34,174 nt of DNA, from assembly GCA_015655145.1 (NCBI GenBank), contig JAATFO010000056.1, positions 1 to 34,174 of the forward strand. The letters run 5' to 3'. Position 1 is the stretch's first letter; every line of letters begins with the position of its first letter. The position numbers and the translations under genes are program-made. Below, in pieces: positions 19,383-28,421 of this stretch. The notes under the pieces were generated by a model. It made no database searches. It had not been told where the DNA came from and was given only the letters and a program-made list of their open reading frames with translations. This DNA is from Enterobacterales bacterium. Its GTDB lineage: Bacteria > Pseudomonadota > Gammaproteobacteria > Enterobacterales > Enterobacteriaceae.

Positions 19383-20134
19383 GATAGGTCGTGTCCTTTG
19401 CGCAAAATAATCCGGCCCTGTAAATCATGGCGATGATTATGATGATGACGATAGATAGCCAGTTGTTCCGCCCCGCGTGGGCCAAACATGGCGATGAACT
19501 CAGGGTGTTGCGACACGGCCTCTGGCGTACCAGAGCAGCAAATGTGCTGATTAAGGCACAACACCTCATCCGTTTTCGCCATCACCAGATGTAAATCGTG
19601 TGAAACCATTAATACGGCGCAATTAAGTTCATGACGTAACTGATTAATCAGGTCATACAATGCAACCTGACCATTGACATCCACCCCTTGAGTCGGCTCA
19701 TCCAACACCAGTAATTGCGGCTGATTCAGCAAAGCGCGTGCCAGCAAGACACGTTGTGTTTCACCACCGGAAAGTTTTTGTAGTGGATAGTGTTGCAGAT
19801 GGCCCGCCTGCACACGTTTCAACGCCGGCAAAATATCCGCTTTTTTTACCCCACGACGCAAGCGCATAAAACGGTCAACACTGAGTGGTAAGGTGGCATC
19901 AAAATGCAGTTTTTGCGGCACATAGCCAATCCGTAAATCACTCGGGCGAGACAGGATACCGCTGTCAGGTGTCACCAAACCGATAACCACGCGCACCAGC
20001 GTTGATTTCCCGGCGCCATTTGGTCCCAGCAGCGTCAGAATACGCCCCGGTTGCAGTTTCAGGGAAACATCGGACAAAACGCGCCGCTGGCCAAAGCTGA
20101 CCGTTATTTTTTCCAGACTAACAAGTGAGGGCAT
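19379..20134 (-). CDS. znuC: Zinc ABC transporter ATPase ZnuC
   Basis: ZnuC is the cytoplasmic ATPase powering zinc uptake. It has 251 residues, with Walker [10 protein letters not shown] (38-46), Q-loop VPQK (72-75), signature LSGGE (121-125), Walker B LLVLDEP (141-147) and the H-loop histidine in MVSHDLH. The C-terminal tail is histidine-rich (YRHHHNHRH), which may sense or bind zinc, as noted for E. coli ZnuC. It is the first gene of znuCB, divergent from znuA across a Zur-like site. Confidence 0.96.
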   Translation of the reverse strand: MPSLVSLEKITVSFGQRRVLSDVSLKLQPGRILTLLGPNGAGKSTLVRVVIGLVTPDSGILSRPSDLRIGYVPQKLHFDATLPLSVDRFMRLRRGVKKADILPALKRVQAGHLQHYPLQKLSGGETQRVLLARALLNQPQLLVLDEPTQGVDVNGQVALYDLINQLRHELNCAVLMVSHDLHLVMAKTDEVLCLNQHICCSGTPEAVSQHPEFIAMFGPRGAEQLAIYRHHHNHRHDLQGRIILRKGHDLS

Positions 20135-20162
20135 ATTGGTTATAAGTTGCAGAAGATTTCTG

Positions 20163-20179
20163 ATGTTATAATATCACGA
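20163..20179. promoter_or_regulatory. Zur-like operator between znuC and znuA
   Basis: ATGTTATAATATCACGA resembles the Zur operator core ATGTTATANTATAACAT, matching all of the left half and most of the right. It sits between the divergent znuCB and znuA genes and contains overlapping -10-like hexamers on both strands (TATAAT 20167-20172 on plus). Repression of both transcripts by zinc-bound Zur is the known arrangement in E. coli. Confidence 0.75.
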
Positions 20180-20211
20180 TTTGTGGGTTTATCACGATGG
20201 GACGAAGCATT

Positions 20212-21159
20212 ATGTTACATAATAAAAAACGACGGTTGGCGGTCTTAGTGTCACTGGGTCTGACGGTTGCGGTAGCCGCACCGGTCAGTGCAACTGTGGT
20301 GGCATCAATAAAGCCGCTCGGCTTTATTGCGGCGGCCGTTGCCGATGGCGTTACCCCGGTTGAGGTCTTGTTGCCCGATGGGGCTTCAGAGCATGATTAC
20401 ACACTGCGCCCTTCTGACGTAAAGCGTTTGCAACATGCTGATTTAGTAGTATGGATCGGCCCCGAGATGGAAGCTTTTTTGACCAAATCAGCCGCAGCGT
20501 TACCGGTGGCCAAAAACCTTGAACTGGCGGAATTGCCTGGGGTGAAATCGCACCTTATCGCCAGTGTAGATGATGCTGATGCTGGTGCTGAAACAGAGGC
20601 TGTACATGATGATGCGTCTCATCATCACCATCATCATGGCCAGTATAATATGCATCTTTGGTTATCGCCGGAAATAGCGAGGCAATCGGCGGTTGCAATC
20701 CATGCAAAATTATTGGAACTTATGCCACAAAGCAAAGCCAAATTGGATGCTAACCTGCAGCAATTCGATGCGAGTCTGGTAAAATCAGACCAGGAGATTG
20801 GCAGCGTGCTGGCAACGGTTAAAGATAAAGGGTATTTCGTTTTTCATGATGCTTATCGTTACTTTGAGCAATATTACGGCTTGTCGCCATTAGGCTACTT
20901 TACCGTTAACCCTGAAATCCAGCCGGGTGCACAGCGTTTACATCAAATACGAACACAGTTGGTTGAGCAAAAAGCAGTCTGTGTTTTTGCTGAGCCACAA
21001 TTCAGGCCAGCCATCATCGATGCCGTAGCCCGGGGAACACATGTGCGTAAAGGCACTCTGGATCCACTGGGTATGAGTATCAGCTTAACAAAAGACAGCT
21101 ATGTGAACTTCCTCTCACAGTTGTCGAGCCAGTATGTGAGCTGCCTGAACGGAGCATAG
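20212..21159 (+). CDS. znuA: Periplasmic zinc-binding protein ZnuA
   Basis: ZnuA captures zinc in the periplasm and delivers it to ZnuBC. From ATG 20212 it has 315 residues and begins MLHNKKRR, like the E. coli MLHKK start; an in-frame ATG at 20197 is possible and neither has a strong ribosome binding site. A signal peptide ends near [10 protein letters not shown]. Zinc ligands are in [14 protein letters not shown] and FVFHDAY, and the mobile histidine/acid-rich loop includes six consecutive His (residues 137-142). The C-terminal CVFAEPQF and CLNGA cysteines form the conserved disulfide. mepM follows after 14 bp. Confidence 0.95.
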   Translation: MLHNKKRRLAVLVSLGLTVAVAAPVSATVVASIKPLGFIAAAVADGVTPVEVLLPDGASEHDYTLRPSDVKRLQHADLVVWIGPEMEAFLTKSAAALPVAKNLELAELPGVKSHLIASVDDADAGAETEAVHDDASHHHHHHGQYNMHLWLSPEIARQSAVAIHAKLLELMPQSKAKLDANLQQFDASLVKSDQEIGSVLATVKDKGYFVFHDAYRYFEQYYGLSPLGYFTVNPEIQPGAQRLHQIRTQLVEQKAVCVFAEPQFRPAIIDAVARGTHVRKGTLDPLGMSISLTKDSYVNFLSQLSSQYVSCLNGA

Positions 21160-21173
21160 AGGAAAAGTTAAAA

Positions 21174-22511
21174 GTGCAGCAGATAGTCCGCGCTGTCGCC
21201 ATGGCGTTTAATAATTTACCGCGTCCCCACCGCGTAATGTTGGGATCGCTTACCGTTGTTACTTTGGCTGTCGCTGTCTGGCGGCCATATGTTTATCATC
21301 CCAGCGAAATGCCGCCTGTCGTTCAAAATACTGTGGAACTGGATAACGACGGACAACATATTTTGTTACCGGAAGCCAGTGAACCTATCGATCAACCCGC
21401 GCCGGAGCCAGAAGACGATACGCCGGCAGATGAAATCGATAAGGATGTTCCCGGTGCCAGCGATACGCACGATTATGTCGTATCAACGGGAGATACCTTG
21501 AGCAGTATCCTTAACCAGTATGGTATTGATATGGCTGACCTGAGCCAACTGGTTAAGATTGATAAAGATCTGCGTAATTTGCGCGTGGGGCAACAGATAT
21601 CTTGGGTTCTGACCGAAGATGGCCGACTGCAACGTTTGAGTTGGGAGCTGTCGCGCCGGGAAACCCGTACTTATGATCGCGTCGGTAACAGCTTTAAATT
21701 ATCCAGTGAGCTGCAAAAGGGCGCCTGGGAGAACCAGGTGCTGACCGGTTCGGTGAAGGGCAGTTTTGTGAGCAGCGCGCGAAAAACCGGTCTGTCCAGC
21801 AATGAGATTGGCAGTATTATTAAAGCGCTACAATGGCAAATGGATTTTCGTAAACTCCATGCGGGTGACAAATTCAGTGTGTTAATGTCGCGTGAAATAC
21901 TGAATGGTAAAAGTGAGCAAAGCCAACTCCTGGGTGTGCGTTTACGTTCTGGCGGTAAGGATTATTACGCCATTCGTGCGGATGACGGCAAATTCTACGA
22001 TCGGAGTGGTTCCGGCCTGGCGCGTGGTTTTATGCGTTTCCCGATGGTGAAACAGTTCCGTGTCTCTTCTAATTTTAATCCTCGCCGTCTGAACCCGGTA
22101 ACGGGTCGTGTAGCGCCGCATCGCGGCGTTGATTTTGCCATGCCAATCGGCACTCCGGTGCTATCGGTAGGCGATGGTGAAGTGATTGTCGCTAAACGCA
22201 GTGGCGGCGCGGGTAACTATGTGACGATCCGTCACGGACGTCAGTATATGACGCGTTACATGCACATGAAAAAGCTGTTGGTAAAGCCTGGGCAGAAGGT
22301 TAAACGGGGCGACCGGGTTGGTCTTTCCGGTAATACCGGGCGTTCAACGGGTCCGCACTTGCATTACGAAGTCTGGGTTAACAATCAGGCGGTGAATCCA
22401 TTAATGGTCAAATTGCCGCGTACCGAAGGACTGACTGGCAAAGAACGGGCAAATTATCTGGCACAGGTCAAAGTGGTTATCCCGCAACTGAAATTGAACC
22501 AGTCGCAATAA
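21174..22511 (+). CDS. mepM: Murein DD-endopeptidase MepM
   Basis: MepM (YebA) cuts D-Ala-mDap cross-links to make room for new peptidoglycan. It has 445 residues (E. coli about 440). A single N-terminal membrane anchor lies at about 22-37, followed by an acidic Pro-rich linker (66-97), a LysM domain (101-146), a middle OapA-like region and the M23 peptidase domain (about 310-410). Zinc ligands are H316 and D320 (HRGVDF) and H397 (HLHYEVW), with H364 as further catalytic residue. Translation starts at GTG with AGGAA 8 bases upstream. It lies 14 bp after znuA on the same strand, so this zinc enzyme is probably co-expressed with zinc import. A terminator follows. Confidence 0.95.
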   Translation: MQQIVRAVAMAFNNLPRPHRVMLGSLTVVTLAVAVWRPYVYHPSEMPPVVQNTVELDNDGQHILLPEASEPIDQPAPEPEDDTPADEIDKDVPGASDTHDYVVSTGDTLSSILNQYGIDMADLSQLVKIDKDLRNLRVGQQISWVLTEDGRLQRLSWELSRRETRTYDRVGNSFKLSSELQKGAWENQVLTGSVKGSFVSSARKTGLSSNEIGSIIKALQWQMDFRKLHAGDKFSVLMSREILNGKSEQSQLLGVRLRSGGKDYYAIRADDGKFYDRSGSGLARGFMRFPMVKQFRVSSNFNPRRLNPVTGRVAPHRGVDFAMPIGTPVLSVGDGEVIVAKRSGGAGNYVTIRHGRQYMTRYMHMKKLLVKPGQKVKRGDRVGLSGNTGRSTGPHLHYEVWVNNQAVNPLMVKLPRTEGLTGKERANYLAQVKVVIPQLKLNQSQ

Positions 22512-22542
22512 ATTTCGCGTTGCCACAAGACGACAGGAGCCA

Positions 22543-22589
22543 CTGATCAGCGTTGGCGAGGCGGCGAACAGGCAGCGCCAACGCATCAG
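22543..22589. repeat. 47-nt hairpin (REP-like) after mepM
   Basis: GCGTTGGCG (22550-22558) and CGCCAACGC (22576-22584) form a perfect 9-bp stem. Beyond a 2-nt bulge, CTGAT (22543-22547) pairs with ATCAG (22585-22589). The loop is 17 nt. The position just after a stop codon and the GC-rich stem recall REP elements, but I cannot show that it is repeated in the genome. Confidence 0.55.
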
Positions 22590-22629
22590 GCAAGGCGGAA
22601 ATGATGTGTATCATTCATTCTAATCATCA

Positions 22630-22659
22630 AACCACCATGGTGACATGGCGGTTTTTTTT
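22630..22659 (+). terminator. Intrinsic terminator of znuA-mepM
   Basis: AACCACCATG (22630-22639) and CATGGCGGTT (22644-22653) pair with one A/C mismatch around a GTGA tetraloop (GNRA type), and eight T follow (22652-22659). This ends the znuA-mepM transcript before lpxM. Confidence 0.85.
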
Positions 22660-22735
22660 GATTATAGAAACCATAGAAGATTGCAAATTTGCCCGCCAGC
22701 ACTATTATTAGCCGGTTATTATCTGGGGCGAGTGC

Positions 22736-23707
22736 ATGAAAAATAGCAAGAAAAGCCAAAGTGAGTTTATTCCTGTCTTTCACAAGTCTTTCCTTAAACC
22801 GAAATACTGGGGTGTTTGGTTAGGTATTGGCGCGTGTGCGGGGATGGCATTAGTACCTGCCGCCTTGCGTGATCCGATCCTCAGCGTGGCCGGGCGAATT
22901 GCCGGGCGATTTGCCAAAAGTGCCCGTCGTCGTGCCCAAATTAATCTGTTCTATTGCATGCCGGAATTGTCTGAAGCGCAACGTGAAGCGATTATCAACG
23001 ATATGTTTGCGACTGCGCCGCAATCCATTGTGATGATGGCTGAATTAGCCATGCGTGACAGGAAAAAAGTGCGCCAGCATGTTGAGTGGCATGGCCGGGA
23101 AATTATCGATGCTTTACGCGAGGAACAACAGAATGTGATTTTTTTGGTGCCGCACGGTTGGGCGGTGGACCTTCCGGCAATGCTGCTGGCCTCTGAAGGT
23201 ATCATGATGGCAGCCATGTTCCATAATCAGAGTAATCCACTGACCGATTATGTCTGGAATGCAGTACGGCGCCGCTTTGGTGGCCGCATGCATACGCGTA
23301 ATGACGGCATTAAACCGTTTATCAATTCGATACGGCAGGGCTATTGGGGGTACTACTTGCCTGACCAGGATCACGGTGCGGCTCACAGCGAGTTTGTGGA
23401 TTTTTTCGCCACGTATAAAGCCACGCTCCCGGTGCTCGGTCGGCTGATGAAAATTTGTCATGCTAAAGTGGTGCCGCTGTTTCCGGTGTATAACAGCAAA
23501 ACACACCGGCTGGAAATCTATGTCCATCCGCCAATGGAAGGATTACAAGAGGCGGATGATATGACGCTGGCGCGTAAAATGAATGAAGAAGTGGAGATGT
23601 TTGTCCGCCCGCACCCTGAGCAATATACCTGGATTTTGAAGTTGCTAAAAACGCGGAAAGTGGGCGAGACTGAACCTTATAAGCAGGACAAGTTATTCCC
23701 GAAGTAA
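22736..23707 (+). CDS. lpxM: Lipid A myristoyltransferase LpxM
   Basis: LpxM (MsbB) adds the last secondary acyl chain, usually myristate, to Kdo2-lipid A at the inner membrane. It has 323 residues, the same as E. coli. There is one N-terminal membrane segment (about 25-44) and the HX4D acyltransferase motif at H140-D145 (HGWAVD), with conserved downstream segments MMAAMFHNQSNP, RNDGIKPFI and YYLPDQDHG. The ribosome binding site is weak (GGGGCGAG). It lies after the mepM terminator in the usual mepM-lpxM-pykA order, convergent with pykA. Confidence 0.96.
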   Translation: MKNSKKSQSEFIPVFHKSFLKPKYWGVWLGIGACAGMALVPAALRDPILSVAGRIAGRFAKSARRRAQINLFYCMPELSEAQREAIINDMFATAPQSIVMMAELAMRDRKKVRQHVEWHGREIIDALREEQQNVIFLVPHGWAVDLPAMLLASEGIMMAAMFHNQSNPLTDYVWNAVRRRFGGRMHTRNDGIKPFINSIRQGYWGYYLPDQDHGAAHSEFVDFFATYKATLPVLGRLMKICHAKVVPLFPVYNSKTHRLEIYVHPPMEGLQEADDMTLARKMNEEVEMFVRPHPEQYTWILKLLKTRKVGETEPYKQDKLFPK

Positions 23708-23807
23708 TTATGACCGCCATGTTGATCAAACCCGATGACCCGCTACGCGGTTGCCTGGATAGGGGCGGTCGGTTGGATTGTTCAGGAAATGAGTGCGAAC
23801 AGCCGTT

Positions 23808-23844
23808 TGACAGGTTATTACGTCTCACACGCAAGAACCTGTCA
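23808..23844. terminator. Perfect inverted repeat between lpxM and pykA
   Basis: TGACAGGTT (23808-23816) and AACCTGTCA (23836-23844) are perfect 9-bp arms separated by 19 bases, ending 9 bases beyond the pykA stop. No T-tract is present on either strand. A second pair, GACCGCC (23712-23718) and GGCGGTC (23764-23770), lies nearer lpxM. Either may stop converging transcription, but neither is canonical. Confidence 0.35.
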
Positions 23845-23853
23845 GGGCGCGAT

Positions 23854-25296
23854 TTATTCGACGCGCATGATGCGGCTGGTGTTGGTGGTGCCGATAGCGG
23901 CCATCACGTCGCCCTGCGTGACAATCACCAGATCGCCGGACATCAGAAAGCCTTTGTCCCGGAGCAGGTTGATAGCATCGTTTGCCGCGACAACGCCTTC
24001 GTTGCTGCTGTCGAAATAAACCGGTGTCACACCACGATACAATGCAGTGAAGTTTAACGTCTTCTCATGGCGTGACATGGCAAAAATCGGCAAGCCTGAG
24101 GTTATGCGTGAGGTCATTAGCGCGGTGCGGCCTGATTCAGTCATGGTGATAATGGCGGTCACGCCTTGCAAGTGGTTGGCGGCGTACATTGTCGACATGG
24201 CGATAGCTTCTTCGATATTATCGAACTGCACATCAAGACGATGTTTGGATACGTTAATGCTGGGGATTTTTTCCGCGCCGAGGCAGACTTTTGCCATCGC
24301 CGTTACCGTCTCCGCCGGGTATTGTCCGGCGGCGGTTTCTGCGGAGAGCATTACGGCGTCGGTGCCATCAAGTACGGCATTAGCCACATCCATGACCTCT
24401 GCCCGTGTTGGCATCGGGTTGGTAATCATTGACTCCATCATTTGGGTCGCGGTAATGACTGCGCGGTTAAGCTGACGCGCGCGCCGAATTAATGCTTTCT
24501 GAATGCCTACCAGTTCCGGGTCACCGATCTCTACCCCGAGGTCACCACGCGCGACCATTACTACATCAGAAGCGAGAATGATGTCATCCATCGCTTCTGT
24601 TGAAGCAACGGCTTCGGCACGTTCAACTTTCGACACAATCATCGCGTTACAGCCAGCCTCCCGTGCCAGCCTGCGCGCGTAGTGAAGATCCTCACCACAG
24701 CGGGGAAAAGAGACGGCAAGATAATCCACCCCGATTTTAGCGGCAGTGATGATGTCTTCTTTATCTTTATCGGTCAATGCTTCGGCAGAAAGACCGCCGC
24801 CAAGTTTATTAATTCCCTTATTATTGGAAAGTGGACCGCCAATCGTGACTTCGGTAAACACTTTCATTCCCTGAACTTCCAGTACCTTTAATTGAACGCG
24901 ACCATCATCCAGTAGCAAAATGTCGCCAGGGACCACATCTGCGGGCAGGCCTTTATAATCAATGCCGACTTTCTCTTTATCGCCTTCACCTTTGCTGAGA
25001 CTGGCATCAAGCAAAAAACGATCGCCAACATTAAGAAAAACTTTGCCTTCTTTAAAAGTGGAAACCCGAATCTTCGGCCCCTGCAGATCACCGAGGATTG
25101 CCACGTGGCGCCCAAGTTTCGCTGCAATTTGTCGTACGTTTAATGCGCGCTGTTGATGATCTTCCGCCGTGCCGTGCGAGAAGTTAAGTCGAACGACATT
25201 GGCGCCAGCCGCAATGATTTTTTCAAGGTTGTTATCGCGATCGGTGGCCGGACCCAGGGTCGTTACGATTTTGGTTCTTCTGAGACGTCTTGACAT
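23854..25296 (-). CDS. pykA: Pyruvate kinase II (PykA)
   Basis: This enzyme makes pyruvate and ATP from phosphoenolpyruvate and ADP in glycolysis. It has 480 residues (E. coli 480). Conserved segments are the start [30 protein letters not shown], the active-site [10 protein letters not shown] and [12 protein letters not shown], and [10 protein letters not shown]. The reading frame is open to 25341, but ATG 25296 with GGAG upstream matches the family start. In E. coli PykA is AMP-activated. The gene lies downstream of hexR on the same strand with about 150 bp between them and is likely to have its own promoter; pyk genes are known HexR targets in several proteobacteria. Confidence 0.96.
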   Translation of the reverse strand: MSRRLRRTKIVTTLGPATDRDNNLEKIIAAGANVVRLNFSHGTAEDHQQRALNVRQIAAKLGRHVAILGDLQGPKIRVSTFKEGKVFLNVGDRFLLDASLSKGEGDKEKVGIDYKGLPADVVPGDILLLDDGRVQLKVLEVQGMKVFTEVTIGGPLSNNKGINKLGGGLSAEALTDKDKEDIITAAKIGVDYLAVSFPRCGEDLHYARRLAREAGCNAMIVSKVERAEAVASTEAMDDIILASDVVMVARGDLGVEIGDPELVGIQKALIRRARQLNRAVITATQMMESMITNPMPTRAEVMDVANAVLDGTDAVMLSAETAAGQYPAETVTAMAKVCLGAEKIPSINVSKHRLDVQFDNIEEAIAMSTMYAANHLQGVTAIITMTESGRTALMTSRITSGLPIFAMSRHEKTLNFTALYRGVTPVYFDSSNEGVVAANDAINLLRDKGFLMSGDLVIVTQGDVMAAIGTTNTSRIMRVE

Positions 25297-25449
25297 GTAT
25301 GACTCCGTTGACGTTAAACAGGGTGTTGCAAATGCAATCACGCTTATGCTTTTCTGGTGTTATATACACATCTCGATGTTGCCTGGGTATAGACAAGCAA
25401 TTGACGCCTGTCTTTTTGTGTTCTGCTGCAGCGGAAGCTAATGCGGATA

Positions 25450-26319
25450 CTACCGCTGAAGCGTTGTAATGTGACAGTCCTTATCAAAGCGCGAATCTTT
25501 CAATGCTTCTTTGACTCGCTTCAAGTTATCCCTGAATTTTGCTCCGCGTCGCAGAGTGAAACCGGTTGCCAGCACATCGATAAGGGTTAATTGCGCCAGC
25601 CGAGAGACCATTGGCATATAAATGTCGGTGTCTTCTGGTACGTCCAGCGTTAATGCCAGCGTTGCCTCGCGAGAAAGTGGTGAGCCGGGCGAGGTGATAG
25701 CCAAAACGGTCGCCTCGTTCTCTCGCGCAACCTGTGCCAGATCCACCAGGTTTTTCGTCCGGCCTGTGTGCGAAATAAGCACAATGACATCACTTTCCGA
25801 GCAGTTCATGCAACTCATGCGCTGCATCACAATATCATCGGAATAGATGACAGGCACATTGAAACGGAAAAATTTATTCATTGCATCATGGGCGACGGCG
25901 GCGGAAGCGCCAAGGCCAAAGAAGGCAATTTTTTTGGCTTGTGTTAACAGATCGACAGCGCGGTTCACCGCCGTCATATCTAATTGGGATCGCGCGCGAT
26001 CCAGTCCGGCCATGGCAGACTCAAAAATTTTCGCGCTATACGCTTCAACGCTGTCATTTTCATCAATATTACGACTGATATACGGCGTGCCGGTCGCCAG
26101 ACTTTGTGCCAGTTGCAGTTTAAAGTCAGGAAATCCCCGGGTCCCCAGACGATGGCAAAACCGGTTTACCGTCGGTTCGCTGACCTCGGCCTTGCGTGCC
26201 AGTAATGCAATGCTCGCATGAATAGCGGTTTGCGGGGAGATTAAGATCATCTCAGCGACTTTGCGCTCAGATTTGCTAAGCTGTTCAAGCTGAGACTGAA
26301 TTCTTTCCAGCATATTCAT
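25450..26319 (-). CDS. hexR: Transcription regulator HexR
   Basis: HexR is an RpiR-family repressor of central carbon genes (zwf, edd-eda and others), released by the Entner-Doudoroff intermediate KDPG. From ATG 26319 it has 289 residues, the same as E. coli, starting MNMLERIQSQLEQLSKSERKVAE. The N-terminal helix-turn-helix domain (1-75; VSEPTVNRFCHRLG) is followed by a SIS sugar-phosphate domain (about 120-260) with S139 (GLGASAA) and S183 (LISHTGRTK), which correspond to its effector-binding serines. Upstream in-frame ATGs at 26337 and 26355 lack ribosome binding sites. It is divergent from its usual target zwf. Confidence 0.95.
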   Translation of the reverse strand: MNMLERIQSQLEQLSKSERKVAEMILISPQTAIHASIALLARKAEVSEPTVNRFCHRLGTRGFPDFKLQLAQSLATGTPYISRNIDENDSVEAYSAKIFESAMAGLDRARSQLDMTAVNRAVDLLTQAKKIAFFGLGASAAVAHDAMNKFFRFNVPVIYSDDIVMQRMSCMNCSESDVIVLISHTGRTKNLVDLAQVARENEATVLAITSPGSPLSREATLALTLDVPEDTDIYMPMVSRLAQLTLIDVLATGFTLRRGAKFRDNLKRVKEALKDSRFDKDCHITTLQR

Positions 26320-26684
26320 AAATTGGTGACCACTCATCAATTCTGTCGGTTTCATGCAGAAGCGAAATCGATGCCTTTTTATAGTGAAAGCGCGTGCTGT
26401 TGCCAGGCAAGGGGCGCCCCTTCGACAACCGATTGTTACTGTTTGTCTGAATGTTTACTGTGTCTGACTGGCAAAATTGTAAAGATAGTAACAAAAAAGG
26501 GGAGAAATTACGCACAAACAGGATCGCTGTGCTGGATTGGATTACCAGTAAATAATGACCTGTGGCAGTGGCATCAAGTGCGGTAAGCGAAAGAAGCCCA
26601 TTGTACTGAGAGAAAATTACCCTAATAATCTGACGCATTATGGCATATACAGGTCGGGATTTATCTTACAACGAGGAGAGTAAA
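26320..26684. other. Divergent regulatory region hexR / zwf
   Basis: This 365-bp gap contains no gene. It holds the zwf promoter (26601-26628) and a weak dyad, TTGTAA...GTAACAA (26477-26494), that only loosely resembles a HexR operator. In E. coli this region is also under SoxS/MarA control, but I could not identify a sox box by eye. Confidence 0.5.
26601..26628 (+). promoter_or_regulatory. Candidate zwf promoter
   Basis: TTGTAC (26601-26606) and TAATAA (26623-26628) with 16-bp spacing match 4 of 6 positions each. The start would be near 26635, giving a leader of about 50 nt to the zwf ATG. Confidence 0.4.
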
Positions 26685-28160
26685 ATGGCGGTAACACAAA
26701 TAGCCCAGGCATGTGATCTGGTCATTTTCGGTGCCAAAGGCGACCTTGCACGCCGGAAGCTGTTGCCATCCCTGTATCAGTTGGAAAAAGCGGGGCAGCT
26801 CCACGAAGATACCCGTATTATCGGTGTTGGCCGTGCTGACTGGGATAAAGCAGCCTATACCAAAATCATTCGTGATGCGCTGGAAACTTTCATGAAAGAA
26901 AAAATCGATGAGGCCCTGTGGGATAAACTCAGTGCGCGTCTCGATTTTTGCAACCTTGATGTTAATGATGCCGCAAGTTTCCCGAGACTGGGTAAGATGC
27001 TGGATCAGAAAAAACGCGTCACCATTAACTATTTCGCTATGCCGCCGAGTACCTTCGGGGCTATCTGTAAAGGTTTAGGGGCAGCTAAACTGAATGCTAA
27101 ACCGGCACGCGTGGTGATGGAAAAGCCGCTTGGCACTTCACTGGAAACCTCGCGGGAAATCAATAATCAGGTGGGTGAGCATTTTGAGGAGTGCCAGGTA
27201 TTCCGTATTGATCACTACCTGGGTAAAGAAACCGTACTGAACTTGCTGGCGCTGCGTTTTGCTAACTCGCTGTTTGCTTCAAACTGGGATAATCGTACCA
27301 TCGATCATGTGCAGATCACGGTGGCGGAAGAGGTGGGCATCGAAGGGCGTTGGGGCTATTTCGACAAAGCAGGTCAGATGCGGGATATGATCCAAAGCCA
27401 TCTGCTACAGATTCTGACGATGATTGCCATGGCGCCGCCATCTGATTTATCCGCAGATCGTATCCGTGATGAAAAAGTCAAAGTATTGCGTTCGCTGCGT
27501 TGCATTGATAACACAAATGTACGTGAAAAGACCGTGCGCGGTCAGTACACGGCAGGGTTTGTTCAGGGTAAAAAAGTACCCGGGTATCTGGAAGAAGAGG
27601 GCGCGAACAAATCCAGTCACACAGAAACGTTTGTCACCGTCCGTGTGGATATTGATGACTGGCGTTGGGCGGGGGTTCCTTTCTACCTGCGTACCGGAAA
27701 ACGCCTGCCGACCAAATGCTCTGAAGTGGTGGTGTACTTCAAAAACCCGGCACTGAATTTGTTTAAAGATTCCTGGCCGGTGTTACCGCAGAATAAACTG
27801 ACGATTCGCCTGCAGCCGGATGAAGGCGTCGATATTCAGATCCTGAACAAAGTGCCGGGATTGGATCATAAACACAATTTGCAGACCACAAAACTGGACC
27901 TGAGTTACTCCGAGACGTTCAATCAGTCGCATTTAGCGGATGCCTATGAGCGCTTGTTGCTGGAAACGATGCGCGGTATTCAGGCACTGTTTGTACGTCG
28001 TGATGAAGTGGAAGAAGCATGGAAATGGGTCGATTCCATTATGGATGCCTGGGCTTCCGACAGTGAAGGGCCTAAGCCTTATCAGGCGGGAACCTGGGGG
28101 CCGACGGCTTCGGTGGCGATGATTTCCAGAGATGGTCGAGCCTGGAACGAATTCGAATAA
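26685..28160 (+). CDS. zwf: Glucose-6-phosphate 1-dehydrogenase
   Basis: Zwf oxidises glucose 6-phosphate with NADP, the entry step of the oxidative pentose phosphate route. It has 491 residues (E. coli 491). The N-terminal Rossmann motif is [10 protein letters not shown] (16-25), followed by EKPLG (146-150) and the active-site signature RIDHYLGKE (174-182). The frame is open to 26640, but ATG 26685 has AGGAG (26674-26678) at good distance and gives the family start MAVTQ. The gene is divergent from hexR and followed by eda. edd, which lies between zwf and eda in E. coli, is absent. Confidence 0.97.
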   Translation: MAVTQIAQACDLVIFGAKGDLARRKLLPSLYQLEKAGQLHEDTRIIGVGRADWDKAAYTKIIRDALETFMKEKIDEALWDKLSARLDFCNLDVNDAASFPRLGKMLDQKKRVTINYFAMPPSTFGAICKGLGAAKLNAKPARVVMEKPLGTSLETSREINNQVGEHFEECQVFRIDHYLGKETVLNLLALRFANSLFASNWDNRTIDHVQITVAEEVGIEGRWGYFDKAGQMRDMIQSHLLQILTMIAMAPPSDLSADRIRDEKVKVLRSLRCIDNTNVREKTVRGQYTAGFVQGKKVPGYLEEEGANKSSHTETFVTVRVDIDDWRWAGVPFYLRTGKRLPTKCSEVVVYFKNPALNLFKDSWPVLPQNKLTIRLQPDEGVDIQILNKVPGLDHKHNLQTTKLDLSYSETFNQSHLADAYERLLLETMRGIQALFVRRDEVEEAWKWVDSIMDAWASDSEGPKPYQAGTWGPTASVAMISRDGRAWNEFE

Positions 28161-28218
28161 CACGGTTCCGGAATGTGTGGCAAGTCGCCCGCTGTGTTTC
28201 TGATGGACAACATCACCG

Positions 28219-28255
28219 TGATAAATAAACCCGCATCCCGCAGGTTTATTTATCA
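28219..28255. terminator. 13-bp perfect AT-rich hairpin between zwf and eda
   Basis: TGATAAATAAACC (28219-28231) and GGTTTATTTATCA (28243-28255) pair perfectly around an 11-nt loop, about 60 bases after the zwf stop. The right arm itself is T-rich, so it may act as a terminator or as an RNA-stabilising element. There is no separate T-tract. Confidence 0.5.
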
Positions 28256-28350
28256 ATATTAACATGAACAGTGGTTTCAAAAGTCTGGCTGTGTCATGGA
28301 CGTCTGAGGGGAAAATCAGGTATGGTGAAAGCCATTATTATTGTGTTGAT

Positions 28351-28401
28351 GCCCGTTTTGCCTCGTGTTGTCAGCGCTGGCTGACAGGGCAGAATACGGG
28401 C
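28351..28401 (+). promoter_or_regulatory. Nested leader hairpin upstream of eda
   Basis: Three stacked stems can form in order: GCCCGT (28351-28356) with ACGGGC (28396-28401), TGCC (28359-28362) with GGCA (28388-28391), and TGTCAGC (28369-28375) with GCTGACA (28380-28386) around loop GCTG. The structure ends 6 bases before the eda ribosome binding site (GGAG, 28408-28411). A role in eda translation or transcript stability is inferred. Confidence 0.45.
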
Positions 28402-28421
28402 CTGCCTGGAGAAAAACAGTG

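Noticed and set aside
26477..26494. HexR operator in the hexR-zwf region (TTGTAAAGATAGTAACAA)
   Set aside because: Only the outer four bases of each side are symmetric, and the fit to the HexR consensus I remember is poor. It is kept only as a weak possibility in the region entry.
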